Part shown: in pieces, positions 13,032 to 23,930 of the stretch
How the letters are laid out: each line of letters begins with the position of its first letter
Numbering within the stretch: the stretch's first letter is position 1
Source: Craspedostauros australis
Taxonomy: Eukaryota; Bacillariophyta; Bacillariophyceae; Mastogloiales; Achnanthaceae
Length of the DNA: 64,000 nt
Assembly (NCBI GenBank): GCA_026770025.1
Contig: JAMXDE010000017.1
Location: 806,001-870,000 of the forward strand
Reading direction: 5' to 3'
Position numbers and translations under genes: made by a program
Notes under the pieces: model-generated
Seen by the model: the letters and a program-made list of their open reading frames with translations, nothing else
The model's database searches: none
Told to the model about the DNA's origin: nothing

Positions 13032-13359
13032 GCATATACTCTCTGCAGAGAGCAGTCTGTTGCAACACTGCTTGCTGTTGATTGTGATGACAAATTTTTC
13101 CGAACGTGGGACAGACATGTATTTCTATCATCAAATGCACGCGTGCATCCATGCAGCAGCATGGGACCAGTGCCGTAGAGTATGCCACACCATGCCATGA
13201 TTTTCATCGCCACGAGACGACAACAACAGTACGAGATGGTAGAGTACTCTACATAATAGTACTCAATTCTACTCTGCACAGCATTCTACCTACTCTGAGC
13301 TAATTGTGTATTTCAGCATCCTGCGCAATACGAACCATAGTGCCACCCCTTTCATCGCT
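13032..13359. other. Convergent intergenic region
   Basis: These 328 bases separate the DLD stop from the inositol kinase stop. No gene is seen. Both polyadenylation sites should lie here, but no clear AATAAA pair could be assigned. Confidence 0.4.
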
Positions 13360-14969
13360 CTACTCGCATCCGAGTTGAGCAATCAGCGATCGGATTGTCG
13401 TCAATCCAAGGCGATACCCATTGTCTCCACCTGGCTCGAGCCGGACCCTCCCCAAATCGATCAATGCCAATCGAACTTCTTCTGCTCCTTCTCCTCGCAG
13501 ATCATGCATCCGACTCGGGTCACCCTCGCGAACGAAGAGGATGGAGCTGGCATAGAACGCAAATGTCCTGTTGTCACCAAACCATGACATCATGGCATCC
13601 AGCTTCTGCAGTGTCTGTTTGATCGCTAGGTTGTTGTATTCTAGCTCTGATGCAGAGCTCTGCACCGGATCCACGAAGAATACCTTCATGAGATTGGACA
13701 CATCATCCAGGCTCGTCAAGGAACGCCCAAAGTGTTTAGACACGGTAAGGTACTTCGTGTCGGGATCGTACTGGATTCGATCACTTGCAATGCCAACTCG
13801 ACCAATCGATGACTTGTTGCCACCATGGATGGAATCGAGACCGCTGCTGTCGCTTTTCTTAGCATTGTCTTCCTCACCGCTGCCGCTGTTGCTATGAACA
13901 TTCTTCAAGTACACAAGTCGAGAAGTGCGCTGCTGTTGGCAACTATGATCTTGATCTTGATCGCCATCGTACAATCGCGCGCCGACCAATCGAAAGCCAA
14001 ACTCTCGCTGTTGAGGATACTTGGACGCCTCACGATGCTGTTTTTCGGGAGATGCATCGGGTTCAAATGTTTGCGTGCCGAATTTGATGTCCATGATGTG
14101 TGGCTTTGAAAACGATTGGAGGATGTTCTCCAACGCCAGATACGTTGTGGATACGTTGCTATCCGCGCTGTTCTTAATGTCGCTGGACGAGCGCTGTGGT
14201 GCAGACACGGCTGGTGGAATCCCCAATGGCTCCCACGATGCAACTGTTGGATCGCCTTCCGCTGACAATCTCAGTTGCATCGCGCCATGATACTTCGGAA
14301 CGAAATCTTTGAGCTGACGAAGCTTGGCGACCTCAAGACTGCTGAGCCCCAACAGCGCATGCTGGGGTTGAGTGCACTTGGTCTTGTCCGTTGCAAGTTC
14401 AGCACAGTTGGGCATGCAAAGAGATGCTGCCTGTTGAGCCGCAGCTGCGGTGGCATCTACTGCTGCGATTGAATTGTTTCGGTCCTCCTCGTCAGTGCTT
14501 TCCAACATGTCATAGAACGCGAGTTCCCGAAACCCACGATGGTCCGCCCGAAGTGGCTGCGAATGGAATCCAGAACAGGTTATGGGGTGGTCGGGGAGTC
14601 ATGGTAGTTCGGGAGTTGGTTAGGTGGGTATGTGAGCAGGTGAGATTATGTAGGATCGAGTTGGCACTTGCTGGATGGTACATACATCAACGACAGCGTG
14701 TATTGACAGCGTGTATTGACAGCGTGTATTGACAGCATGCAATGATCTGCCGCTATCTACGCCTCCTGCAATGGCAATGATGGACTCACCTTGAGGATGG
14801 AATTCCCGAGCTGAAGCAAGTTCGATTTATGCGCTGACATCCCACCAACCTGAAGGGGAAATGGTTGGATGAGATCACAGGCATCCTTCTGTTTCCCGGC
14901 ATGATCGACCTGCGAACGTAGCCATTTGGAAGTTTTTTCGCGTACTTGTGCCCGCACATGGGAACGCAA
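13360..14969 (-). CDS. Inositol polyphosphate kinase family protein, two exons
   Basis: This kinase is predicted to phosphorylate soluble inositol phosphates (IPMK, IP3K or IP6K type). Exon 1 is 14969-14790 and exon 2 is 14556-13360, with a 233-base intron (GTGAGT...CAG). The splice joins GNSILK to PLRADHRGFRELAFYD, the family's conserved junction of the N-lobe with a glycine-rich QVGG segment just before it. The catalytic signature PHIMDIKFG (PxxxDxKxG) lies at about residues 212-220. The C-terminal block LIDLGRVRLEPGGDNGYRLGL corresponds to the metal-binding D-G region. The total is about 458 residues, with Ala/Gln-, Ser- and Asp/Gln-rich insertions. A further 5' exon cannot be excluded. 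Which inositol phosphate is used cannot be told. Confidence 0.85.
14692..14743. repeat. 13-bp minisatellite inside the kinase intron
   Basis: The unit GACAGCGTGTATT is repeated three times exactly, followed by a diverged fourth copy. It lies wholly within the intron of the inositol kinase gene. Confidence 0.85.
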
Positions 14970-16486
14970 TCGTTCATTGTCATGGTCTATCTACTCCACC
15001 ATGTGGCAACATGAAGATCGTACGGCAACGGTGGCGCAAAACGCAGAACAGGAGAGTGTGAGACTGTTGCGGCAGCGGTCAAAGGGTGGACGACCAACTG
15101 AAGTATTGGTAGAGTGTGCGCTTGACCGATCCAATGTCGATAGGAATGCCCAATTGCACATGCGCAGCCATCCCGCTCATCCAGTGTGGTCCGAACATAC
15201 CAACGGCCTTGATCTCGATCGATGCTGCGTGTCAGGGCCATCCCAAGATCGCCCTGCATCGCTCTCGTTCCCACTATCATCGTTTGCCTGAGACATTGCA
15301 AGTGGTTCACTCTACTTTTGTGCTTCGCGCGGCGTACCATGCAACTTGCGCGTTGGGGTGTAGTGGAACATTGTCATCGCGGAGGATACCCCGCCATGGT
15401 GCACATCTTCTTGATCATTGCGGAAGAGACCAACCATGTGCAGGAACATGTCGCCATGAGGCCGCAAGAAAGGCGAAGGGCGGTGCTGGTGCTGTTGTTG
15501 GTGTTGGTGTCACGCCTCGTGCAGAAATATCTTTTCGATCGTGGGAGAAATCATGTGCATTCTTATCACGGTGTCACACTGCGACATGATCTTTTCACAC
15601 AGCACACCTCACTCCGAGCAGCAAACAAGACCAACAATTGCACAACGAGAAAACCAGCAAATCATGATGAGACGTCTTCATCCGTTCAAGAGACAGCAAG
15701 AGAGAAGGAGAGAAGCCTCCGCGGTACCCGACTCAACAACATTGGCAATCACGTTTCTCCCAACCTCTTTCTCATTCGGCCATGACTTGTCGTCTTTGTT
15801 GGGATCTGCCATTGCTTTGACGAAAGACGCCGCAGGAGTCGATCCCGTGACACATCATTCCTTCGCCAACTTTGTTCGGCCCACCCAGCTCGCGGAAGGC
15901 GACGGTGGCTCGCATTCGTCCGCCTGGCATCGTTCTTTACGCGACAGTGGCGAAAATTGACAAACAAGATCAAAGCACAGCGGAATTTTTAGATAAGGAC
16001 GCGAAGCCTTCCTGCCCGAATTTGTGGTGATGTTGCCAAGATCGGTGATTTGGTCGACGAAAAATTCGTCCGTTCACATTTTAGACTGAAGAGAATCTCC
16101 AAGTGCATAAATTTGACGCCGTTCGTTCGCCAGATCGCATTGCTTCGCTCACCTGCTATATCTTCCACCTCTCGCCTCTTTAACCATGCGTCGACCCTCC
16201 TGCCACCACCGCACATTACTGTGTGAGATATAGTACTGTGCGAACGCAATGGTTCCACCTTCCTCACATCGCATCGAATCGTATCAAATCTCTTGTCTTG
16301 TCGAGCCTATCTCTCCTCCAACGGAGTTGTTGTGATCATAAAAATCAAAGCATCGATACTCCGATCTCCCCACAAAAACCAATCGCATCCGCATCCGCTA
16401 TCGCACATCCCAGCATTGCAACGCAACACATCACAAAGCAAACAAACAACCCATCCTCACTTTTCATCCAATCAATACTATTCATC
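14970..16486. other. Intergenic, no supported gene, includes silaffin-like promoter
   Basis: This 1.5-kb gap lies between two divergent genes. Several open frames of 60-190 codons occur but none shows a motif, signal peptide or consistent coding bias, and they overlap in different frames. The last 200 bases are rich in CA and AT and probably hold the leader of the secreted repeat protein. Confidence 0.4.
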
Positions 16487-17365
16487 ATGAAGTTCTCCAC
16501 CACCTTTTGCATCACCCTCGCCACCATGACCGCCGCTTCCGCTCAGCGTGTTGGCAACAACGACTTCGTCCGACTGCGTGCTCTCAAGGTCGTCACGGAT
16601 CCAAGCGACCCAACATCCAAGGGAACTGACGCACCAGGTGCCACCAAGATGCCAAAGGCTGACGGTGACATGGGCACCAAGATGCCAAAGGCTGACGGTG
16701 GTATGGGTACGAAGATGCCAAAAGCCGATGGTGATATGGGCACTAAGATGCCAAAGGCTGACGGTGACATGGGTACAAAGATGCCAAAGGTTGATGGTGA
16801 CATGGGTACCAAGATGCCAAAGGCTGACGGTGACATGGGCACAAAGATGCCAAAGGCTGACGGCGACATGGGCACCAAGATGCCAAAGGCTGATGGCGAC
16901 ATGGGTACCAAGATGCCAAAGGCTGACGGTGACATGGGCACTAAGATGCCAAAGGCCGATGGTGATATGGATACGAAGATGCCAAAGGCTGACGGTGACA
17001 TGGGTACAAAGATGCCAAAGGCTGATGGTGATATGGGTACGAAGATGCCAAAGGCTGACGGCGACATGGACACTAAGATGCCAAAGGCTGACGGTGACAT
17101 GGGTACAAAGATGCCAAAGGCTGACTCTGACACCAAGAGTCCAAAGGCCGACGGTGAGACCGAGACCAAGAGCCCCAAGGCCGACTCCGACACCAAGATG
17201 CCAAAGGCTGATGGTGAAATGGACACCAAGGTCCCAAAGGCCGTCATCGACACGAAATCGCCCAAGACAAGCAAGATGCCAAAGAAGGAAGCGGATGAGG
17301 ACGACGACAGACCGGCGAAGCTCACAAAGGCACCGACTGCGACAAAGACGCCCAAGCGTGCCTAA
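16487..17365 (+). CDS. Secreted Lys-rich repeat protein, silaffin-like
   Basis: The 292-residue product starts at ATG 16487, which gives a clean signal peptide (MKFSTTFCITLATMTAASA); an upstream ATG in the same frame would bury it. A short pro-region follows, containing RAL (residues 31-33) directly before Lys34. This resembles the RxL site at which some diatom silaffin precursors are known to be cut. The body is fourteen tandem copies of an 11-residue unit TKMPKADGDMG, then degenerate copies with KSPK, KVPK and KTPK, and a basic tail. Each unit has one KxxK tetrapeptide, the motif that carries polyamine-modified lysines in silaffins, and acidic Asp/Glu residues in between. The resulting alternation of plus and minus charge fits a biosilica-associated protein. 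That function is inference; no enzymatic domain exists. Confidence 0.82.
   Translation: MKFSTTFCITLATMTAASAQRVGNNDFVRLRALKVVTDPSDPTSKGTDAPGATKMPKADGDMGTKMPKADGGMGTKMPKADGDMGTKMPKADGDMGTKMPKVDGDMGTKMPKADGDMGTKMPKADGDMGTKMPKADGDMGTKMPKADGDMGTKMPKADGDMDTKMPKADGDMGTKMPKADGDMGTKMPKADGDMDTKMPKADGDMGTKMPKADSDTKSPKADGETETKSPKADSDTKMPKADGEMDTKVPKAVIDTKSPKTSKMPKKEADEDDDRPAKLTKAPTATKTPKRA
16643..17104 (+). repeat. 33-bp coding tandem repeat, fourteen copies
   Basis: Fourteen gapless 33-bp units encode TKMPKADGDMG with few variants (GGM, VDG, DMD). Many differences are silent third-position changes, so the peptide is kept while the DNA drifts. Shorter, degenerate units follow up to about 17270. The repeat also creates a long meaningless open frame on the other strand. 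Confidence 0.95.
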
Positions 17366-17394
17366 GGCTTTAGCTTCGCGACCCCCTCCATGTC

Positions 17395-17400
17395 AATAAA
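17395..17400 (+). terminator. Candidate polyadenylation signal
   Basis: AATAAA lies 30 bases after the stop codon of the silaffin-like gene, followed by a GGGCCCAACTCATGTGGGCC inverted sequence. Placement fits a poly(A) signal, though these are not strict in diatoms. Confidence 0.45.
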
Positions 17401-17964
17401 ATGTTGGGCCCAACTCATGTGGGCCGCCATTTCTCCTCTGCACGATTTCAGCAACCGTACTCTATGTTCTTGTAACCACTAATAATAGACTCGCTCACCA
17501 ACACACCGACCTCAACATTTTCGCGTCATAGCCTACCAAGACGCGCTTCTGCGATAATGGATGCGCGTGTTGGTGCTCTGTTGATTTTCAGGTGGTTATC
17601 TGCGTGCATCTGTACTCGTATCCGTAGGTATACCCTCGCATTTGCTCTGCGTAAGTGTGAAGGCGTGAGTTGCAGGGACGGGTGGTGATTTTCCCAGAGA
17701 CGTGGCTTTGACAGGATCTCTCGAGTGTATCCATCCACGCTTTTGGAGCATCCTGATGAGCTGTCCATGTCCGAGGACTCCAGAATCGCAAAACGCCATT
17801 GTCTCTCTCTCTCTCGAGATCCTCGTCAACACGATAAAAGTACCCCTTAAGCGCAATGCCAGTACCTAACAACGTAATAGTGCGAATATGCAAGGTAGAA
17901 CAGCCAGCCGCGCTATTCATTGCTTCCACACAGACAGTGCCCGAGATCCATTGATTCATTGTCA
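17401..17964. other. Convergent intergenic region
   Basis: This gap lies between the silaffin-like gene and the 3' end of the first SLC43-type transporter. It holds a short CT run near 17803-17816. No gene is supported. Confidence 0.4.
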
Positions 17965-19593
17965 TCACTGCTCCCCCATGCGCTGATTCGCAGTTTCCGT
18001 CCCAGCAGTGCTGCCATACGTTGTGCTGTTGAATTCGTAGGCGCTCTCCGCATCCGACAAAAGCGACTTGGTCGTCTCGTAGCGGTAGTCTCGACGGTCC
18101 GCCTTGGCCATCTTCCCGTAGGAGTAGACACAGTACATGGGAACCGCACCAAGGAGGACCACCAGCACGTTGGCGTAGAGATAATCTCCACCCGCGTAGG
18201 ACTTGGTCCACACGGCCAGGGGATACTCGAGCAAGCTGAAGACGGCGGCGATTGTGTAGGCGCAGCCCAGCACGCGGCCCATGGTTTCGACGCCGAAGGA
18301 CATGGCCAAGAAGGTATTGAGCGTCGAGTAGAGGAAGGCCCGGAAGGAGGTGAAGAGGAAGAAGTTGGCGATCTGGAGATTGAGAGACGGGATCCACAGG
18401 ACGATGCCGAACACGAGCCCCAGGGTGTTGGCGACCTGCACCGTGTTGAGGATGCCGACCTTGCGCACGGTTCGCTCGATCCATGGAACGAAGATGACGC
18501 CGCACGGCAGGATGAGGCTGAAGGCCTTGGCGTAGGCGCTCGTGACATCGCCGATGGAGAGCAGAAAATCGTCAACCGTCATGATGAAGAAGTTGCATCG
18601 CGGCATCTGCACGCTGGCGTAGACCAGCGCCAATCCAAAGTCGTAGGTTCGGAGCTGCTGCCACACCGTCAGCTTGTGGACGCCACGGCGGTCGATCCAG
18701 AGTGCATGCGGGTCGACGCCCTCCACCGTCTCTTGGTTTCCCTGTTGCTGTTGTTGTTCCTGTGACTGACGATTGTCGTCAGTGGCGAGAGAAAGATCAT
18801 CGCCCACCCCGTTGCCGTTGCCCTTGCCAACCGCCTTGCTCAACGAAGCCGCCTTTTGCTGCTTCGAGAACTCCTTCCAGTTCATCCTCTCCAAGAGGAT
18901 CCAGCACCCGACGAGGATCGAGTACATGAAGGACGCCCACAAGGCGTAGCAGATGAACATGGTGCGACGCTCCGTCCCGTACCTCTCCTGCAGGATCTCG
19001 AAGAGGTAGAACGTGACGGACGATGCGTCGAAGAGACAGCTGCTGGCTGCCAGCAGGAGCGTCTGCGCGTTCGGCAGCAGGAAGGTCGCGGGATACGAAC
19101 CCAGCGTGGTCATGCACCCGCCGATGGCCAGCAGGGAGTATGACAGCAGGAAGTAGTCGTTGCCGTTGGAATCGGAGATGGCAAAGAGCAGCAGGCCGGT
19201 GATCATCACGGCGGCGCACAGCGACATGACCATCGGCTTGGGCAGATGGTCGAGGATGTAGCCGACCGGCAAGGAGGCGAAAGACAGCCAGAACTGGCCT
19301 ATCGAGAACAGGCCGTGCAGGGTGTTGGTCTGCTCCGAGCAGTCCAGCATGCTGCTGCCATCGCTCCCAATCCCAGCCAAGTCTGTAGCTGCGTCGGTGG
19401 CCGGAACGCAGAGCTCCGAGTACTGTCCCTCGCGCAGCAGCATGAGCTCCAGCGGCGCCCATCCGAAGATGAGTCCCGAAAAGAAGAACACGTTCAACTG
19501 CGCGAGGATGTTGGTCGTCCAGCAGAGCCAAGCTGGGATTGGTGGGATTGCTGCCGCAGAGCTTGACGCCGATGTTGATGTCATCTCGCCCAT
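17965..19593 (-). CDS. Major facilitator transporter, SLC43-like (copy 1)
   Basis: This polytopic membrane protein of 542 residues has about twelve hydrophobic segments. The first (FFFSGLIFGWAPLELML) matches the SLC43 / LAT3-LAT4 signature FSGxxFGWA, and the GYILDHLPKP loop between the second and third segments is typical of MFS proteins. SLC43 members carry large neutral amino acids or purines by facilitated diffusion; substrate here is unknown. A cytosolic loop between the two six-helix halves is Gln-rich. A close paralogue lies at 52314-54164 on the same strand. The start chosen is the first ATG; a second Met is at residue 4. It is divergent from the first ankyrin-BTB gene. Confidence 0.8.
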   Translation of the reverse strand: MGEMTSTSASSSAAAIPPIPAWLCWTTNILAQLNVFFFSGLIFGWAPLELMLLREGQYSELCVPATDAATDLAGIGSDGSSMLDCSEQTNTLHGLFSIGQFWLSFASLPVGYILDHLPKPMVMSLCAAVMITGLLLFAISDSNGNDYFLLSYSLLAIGGCMTTLGSYPATFLLPNAQTLLLAASSCLFDASSVTFYLFEILQERYGTERRTMFICYALWASFMYSILVGCWILLERMNWKEFSKQQKAASLSKAVGKGNGNGVGDDLSLATDDNRQSQEQQQQQGNQETVEGVDPHALWIDRRGVHKLTVWQQLRTYDFGLALVYASVQMPRCNFFIMTVDDFLLSIGDVTSAYAKAFSLILPCGVIFVPWIERTVRKVGILNTVQVANTLGLVFGIVLWIPSLNLQIANFFLFTSFRAFLYSTLNTFLAMSFGVETMGRVLGCAYTIAAVFSLLEYPLAVWTKSYAGGDYLYANVLVVLLGAVPMYCVYSYGKMAKADRRDYRYETTKSLLSDAESAYEFNSTTYGSTAGTETANQRMGEQ

Positions 19594-20359
19594 CGTTCAA
19601 CGCCGTCTGTTGGTATGATGTTCGTACAGGCGTGCTTTCAGCTGTCCTTGTCTCTGTTCTGTTTGTGTGGGTCTCTCTCTCTCTCTCTCTCTCTTCTGCG
19701 CTCCACAAGCTTTCGATTGGTGCAAGTACGTGCCGTTGCTTCGTGACTTTGGATGTCTGTTTGACGACGATAACGAGTATGACCACGAGCACGAGAACGC
19801 ACGGGTGGGGCGATGACTGGCCGAGGAGATTCTTCGATTCCTGACCAATGCGCACAAACCTCAAGGAACAGAACAAAGAAACGCAAAACAGAGAAATGGA
19901 TGAAGAATGAGGTCGGCAACTTTTGCCCGTGTGGTTTCGTGACGTATCATCTCGTGCCACGACTTCCACAAACGTCGTACCTATGGCTCCACGAAACGTG
20001 TTTCTCATCTCTGGCTTGGAAGGACTCCAATGAGTCGAAAGAAACACAGGCTTTTCGGTACCAACTGAACGGGCTGAACAAAACCTCAAAACAACAACAC
20101 TCACATCACCCAACACCATACTCGAACACATCAACAACAGACATCGAATTGCCACTCATATTCATCACACAGTGTGTGGCAATCATAGTCGTAATAATGC
20201 AAGCCATTGAAGACACCACCATCGATATCTCTGCCATAGGCATAATAGAATAGCTGAGACGACACACTTCCTCGACAGCCAATCCAACGTAAATCGTCCA
20301 ACGTCCAACGTCCAACGTCTATCGTCCAGCAACCATCGACCATCCACCACACTCTCAAA
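19594..20359. promoter_or_regulatory. Divergent upstream region, transporter 1 and ankyrin-BTB 1
   Basis: This region includes a CT dinucleotide run (about 19674-19696). From about 20087 on, the sequence is homologous to the leaders of ankyrin-BTB 2 and 3 and marks the left edge of the duplicated unit. The leader has short CCAACGT repeats just before the start codon. Confidence 0.5.
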
Positions 20360-22303
20360 ATGCCAAGTGTTACCAACCAACAACTCCTTGATGCTGCCAA
20401 GGCAGGTGACGTGTCAGTGTTGAAGGAGTGGAAGAAGCAGAACAAGACGCAGAATGAAGGAGATGGTATCAACTGCAAAGACAACTATGGTTGGACTCCC
20501 CTTCATCTGGCATGCTACAACGGCCACCTGGAGTGTGTCAAGTACCTCATCGAATCATGTGAGGCGGACATCAACTTCAAAACCAACAAAGGCAGCACTC
20601 CCCTTCATCTGGCATGCTACAACGGCCACCTGGAGTGTGTCAAGTACCTCATCGAATCATGTGAGGTGGACATCAACTGCAAAAACAACAAAGACGACAC
20701 TCCCCTTCATCTGGCATGCAACAACGGCCACCTGGAGTGTATGAAGTACCTCATCGAATCATGTGAGGCGGACATCAACTGCAAAGACGGCTTTGGTTTC
20801 ACTCCCCTTCATCGGGCATGCTTCCGTGGCCACCTGGAGTGTGTCAAGTACCTCATCGAATCATGTGAGGCGGACATCAACTGCAAAAACAACAATGGTT
20901 CCACTCCCCTTCATCATGCATGCTACAACGGCCAGCTGGAGTGTGTTGCGTACCTCGTTGCATCAGCCAATGCCGATACCGATATTAAAAACAACAACAA
21001 CAAAACCCCCCTCAATTTGATCGATGCAACACTTCAAATCAAGATGATAAAACGTCTCGATCATCTGAGTCACCGCAACTCACAACTGCAGGAGCAGTTG
21101 GAGGAGAACGAGCAAGAGAACGAACACCTGGAACAACAGCTGGAACGGAAGGAGGAAGAGAAGACCCAGAAGGAGCAAGAGAATGAACAACTGGAACAGC
21201 AGTTGGAACGGAAGGAGGAAGAGAAGACCCAGAAGGAGCAAGAGAATGAACAACTGGAACAGCAGTTGGAACGGAAAGAGGAAGAGAAGACCCAGAAGGA
21301 GCAAGAGAACGAACACCTGGAACAACAGTTGGAACGGAAGGAGGAAGAGAAGACCCAGAAGGAGCAGGAGAACGAACAATTGAAACAGCAGTTGGAACAG
21401 GAGAAGGAATCAACACAGCGCTTCCTCTCGAAACGTCAACAGGAGAACGACCAACTGAAACGGAAGTTGAAACAACATATCAAGATCAGCATCGACCAAG
21501 ATCGTTGCGCCGCTGTTCATGCTGAGGCCATCGCAGACGTTACCTTCCTGTGCGGACAAGGGGACGAACAACAATCAATCAAGGCAAACTCCGCAGTCCT
21601 CATGATCACTGTCCCATCCATTCAGACACTGATCAACTCTGGAATCCAACATCAATGCGCTCATGATGGTGCCCATGATGGCGCTCAAGATACAACTGAA
21701 CCCATCCAAACAACCATCCCTCTTCCCAACTTTCAACCAAAACACGTCCGATACGTCCTCCAATGCATCTACAGAGGTGAGATATCCTTCAATAACAACA
21801 CACATGACTACGCTGGCAATGATGACGCAAACCAGCCAACTCCCATCCTCACTGGACAGGATGATCTGCAACAGCTGATCCTTGTGGCCAACGAGTTCGG
21901 CTTCTGGCGACTCAAGCTTGTTCTTGAAGCAGAGTTGGCCTGCAAGCATCTCACAGAAGACACCATGATAGATGTGTTGATATTCGCTCATCAACACACC
22001 TGCTTGGTGTTGAAGGATGCAGCGATGAGAATGGTTGCTGAAAGTGAGAAAGATATGTTCACTCATCCAGATTTCAGCAAGCTGATTCTCCAGCCCCAAC
22101 TGATGAGAGACATTCATGCCCTCCGCAGTGGGGGAGCGGAGAGTGATGGAGTTGATGGTGAGTACAGCCACATGTCCATGGTGGAGCTGTACAAGGTTAC
22201 GGATCAGGATGAGGGTACAGCACAAGTGGATTCGTACATGGATCGGGCAACATTGGTGGACCTCGTCCGCTCAATGAGAACCAGCTCTATGAGAGCCAAT
22301 TGA
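20360..22303 (+). CDS. Ankyrin-coiled coil-BTB protein 1
   Basis: This 647-residue protein has five near-identical 34-residue ankyrin repeats plus a degenerate sixth (about residues 8-220). A highly charged coiled coil (about 237-375) with four tandem 21-residue units follows, then a BTB/POZ domain (about 380-490, DVTFLCGQ...IKANSAVLM) and a BACK-like helical tail. BTB proteins commonly dimerise and bind Cullin-3; ankyrin repeats bind protein ligands. An adaptor role is therefore likely, but no ligand is known. ATG 20360 is in the same context as in copies 2 and 3 (CTCAAAATGCC). Amino acid differences between repeats sit at turn and helix-1 positions. The frame is intact, without introns. Confidence 0.88.
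   Translation: MPSVTNQQLLDAAKAGDVSVLKEWKKQNKTQNEGDGINCKDNYGWTPLHLACYNGHLECVKYLIESCEADINFKTNKGSTPLHLACYNGHLECVKYLIESCEVDINCKNNKDDTPLHLACNNGHLECMKYLIESCEADINCKDGFGFTPLHRACFRGHLECVKYLIESCEADINCKNNNGSTPLHHACYNGQLECVAYLVASANADTDIKNNNNKTPLNLIDATLQIKMIKRLDHLSHRNSQLQEQLEENEQENEHLEQQLERKEEEKTQKEQENEQLEQQLERKEEEKTQKEQENEQLEQQLERKEEEKTQKEQENEHLEQQLERKEEEKTQKEQENEQLKQQLEQEKESTQRFLSKRQQENDQLKRKLKQHIKISIDQDRCAAVHAEAIADVTFLCGQGDEQQSIKANSAVLMITVPSIQTLINSGIQHQCAHDGAHDGAQDTTEPIQTTIPLPNFQPKHVRYVLQCIYRGEISFNNNTHDYAGNDDANQPTPILTGQDDLQQLILVANEFGFWRLKLVLEAELACKHLTEDTMIDVLIFAHQHTCLVLKDAAMRMVAESEKDMFTHPDFSKLILQPQLMRDIHALRSGGAESDGVDGEYSHMSMVELYKVTDQDEGTAQVDSYMDRATLVDLVRSMRTSSMRAN
21116..21367 (+). repeat. 63-bp coiled-coil coding repeat, four copies
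   Basis: Four gapless 63-bp units encode ENEQLEQQLERKEEEKTQKEQ-like segments of 21 residues (three heptads). Copy 2 of the gene has two such units and copy 3 has one, so the array changes length between paralogues. Confidence 0.9.
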
Positions 22304-23930
22304 TCCGAAGTGATTGTGGTGGACGGCGCTGCCGAGGAAGAGGAGTGAAGTGTCAGACCATACCAAATCATAACAGAAATCTTCAAGAAGTGGACGCATG
22401 ACAGAATTGAGTCGATGGACAAAAATAGTCATCAGAATAGTCATTAGGACAGTAACTATGTGAAAGGAGCTGGAGCAATTAGTGATTCATTCATTCAATG
22501 GTGCGTCCAGCATTCCTTCACCGTCGCCTTTGGTGATGCGCACCGCATGCTGCTCCATGCAGTCCCGGATCGTTCGCAGCACGGCTTGGTTGGGCCGCGA
22601 GATGCGCAAGGTCTTCTGTGCATGAATTGCAGATGATCCTGGTTGGTGTAAGGCACGTTGCTGTGCAGCATCATTAGCCAATGCGACAGGAAGAAGATGG
22701 TTCAGCCACCGCTGTCATCGCCGTGATCGTCGTTGCCGATCATGCGGTTTCCACGTTCGTTGGTTTCGTGGGTGTGGAAGGAGTTGTGTGGGAAACGACG
22801 GCGGACCCTGTTGGCGTCATGCATGGCTTGTTGGACTCGAATCCAACTTGACGAGGTGGAGCGTATTGCGACAGTACCTTGTTGTTGTTGTTGTTGTTAG
22901 TGATGGTGGTGCTGCTGCAGTTCGTCATTATGTCGCGCAAGGCACGCATGTATGCCAGCAGCTGCATGGTTTTCGATAGGTATGGCCGACAAAGATGACG
23001 AGCAATGGGAGAAGTTGCCAACGTCATTGCACAGGATTTCAATAATGGTGGATCCAAGGAGACAGTGCCTCTGTCTCATCGTTTGCGGTTTGTGGTGGCG
23101 ACGTATCGCTTCGAGCATCGGTATGAACAGGCGTGGCTGGTTGTGGTGCGTGTTGTGGGGACTGAGGAACATCTCCAAACTGATGGCTCTGTCGGTCTCG
23201 GGAAACGTCGCTGCGTCCGATCTCACAGATGCACCCATCCAATATGTGCTGAATCTCCGTTTCCGACAACGCATCGGGCGTTCATGTGCGTGCGCGCCGC
23301 TGCTGATGACTTGAATCCAGACCGCACCATGGGCCATGACATGTCTTGCCATCGTAGTTGGCTCTGTTGTTGGCGCTGCCATTGCCCATGTCCCAAGATC
23401 TTCTCTACTCCGGAGCAGTTGGTGTGATAGCTTCCTTTCTGATGTCGCTGAGTGATCTGACACGTTTGAGATGGCTGTTCATCACTGCTCGTCATTGATC
23501 ATCGGTATCAGCGTCATCGGCGTCGGCATCGTCATTCATCATCAGCATCATCACAGCCTCTTGCCATCACCGCCTTCGTTGATTCTGGTTGGCGTGTCAT
23601 ATTTTGCGCAGCCGCCGCTTGCTTGATTACTTCATTGCTTGACAGCCAATGTCTCAGTGTTGGCTGATACCTCCATCAATGCAAACATAGTCATGCCATT
23701 TCATCTTTCTTGCTCTCTCTCTCTCTTTCTCTCGTTGTGTTGATGTTGTTTGATGGATCGTGTCGCAAAATCGAAGATTCGTTGTTTTGGGTGGTGTCAA
23801 GAATTGTTGGCGCGTTTGTTGAGTACTCGTCTGTCTGCCATCCGTTGTTCATTCAACCAATGACGCACACAAACACTCACGACGAACATCACCTCTCTGT
23901 TCTCTTCATTCGACACAACTCTGTTCGACG
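22304..23930. other. Downstream block of unit 1, no secure gene
   Basis: This block is also present after ankyrin-BTB 2 and 4 and, shortened, after 3. Several short minus-strand frames are shared between copies. A spliced model that works for copy 2 does not keep its reading phase here, so no gene is called. It contains TTG/AAC trinucleotide, ATC and CT simple repeats. Confidence 0.5.

Noticed and set aside
15222-15785. 187-codon open frame in the gap before the silaffin-like gene
   Set aside because: No motif, no plausible signal, overlapping frames of similar length, and composition unlike neighbouring genes.
16543-17355. 270-codon open frame antisense to the silaffin-like gene
   Set aside because: It is a by-product of the 33-bp repeat, whose length is a multiple of three and lacks stops on the other strand. 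It mirrors the repeat and has no independent start or motif context.
22497-22690. Histone H3 or H2B gene on the minus strand, from an AIHAQ...ISRPNQAVLRTIRD stretch
   Set aside because: Resemblance is limited to one short segment, the rest of the fold could not be placed, and differences between the duplicated copies do not favour silent changes.
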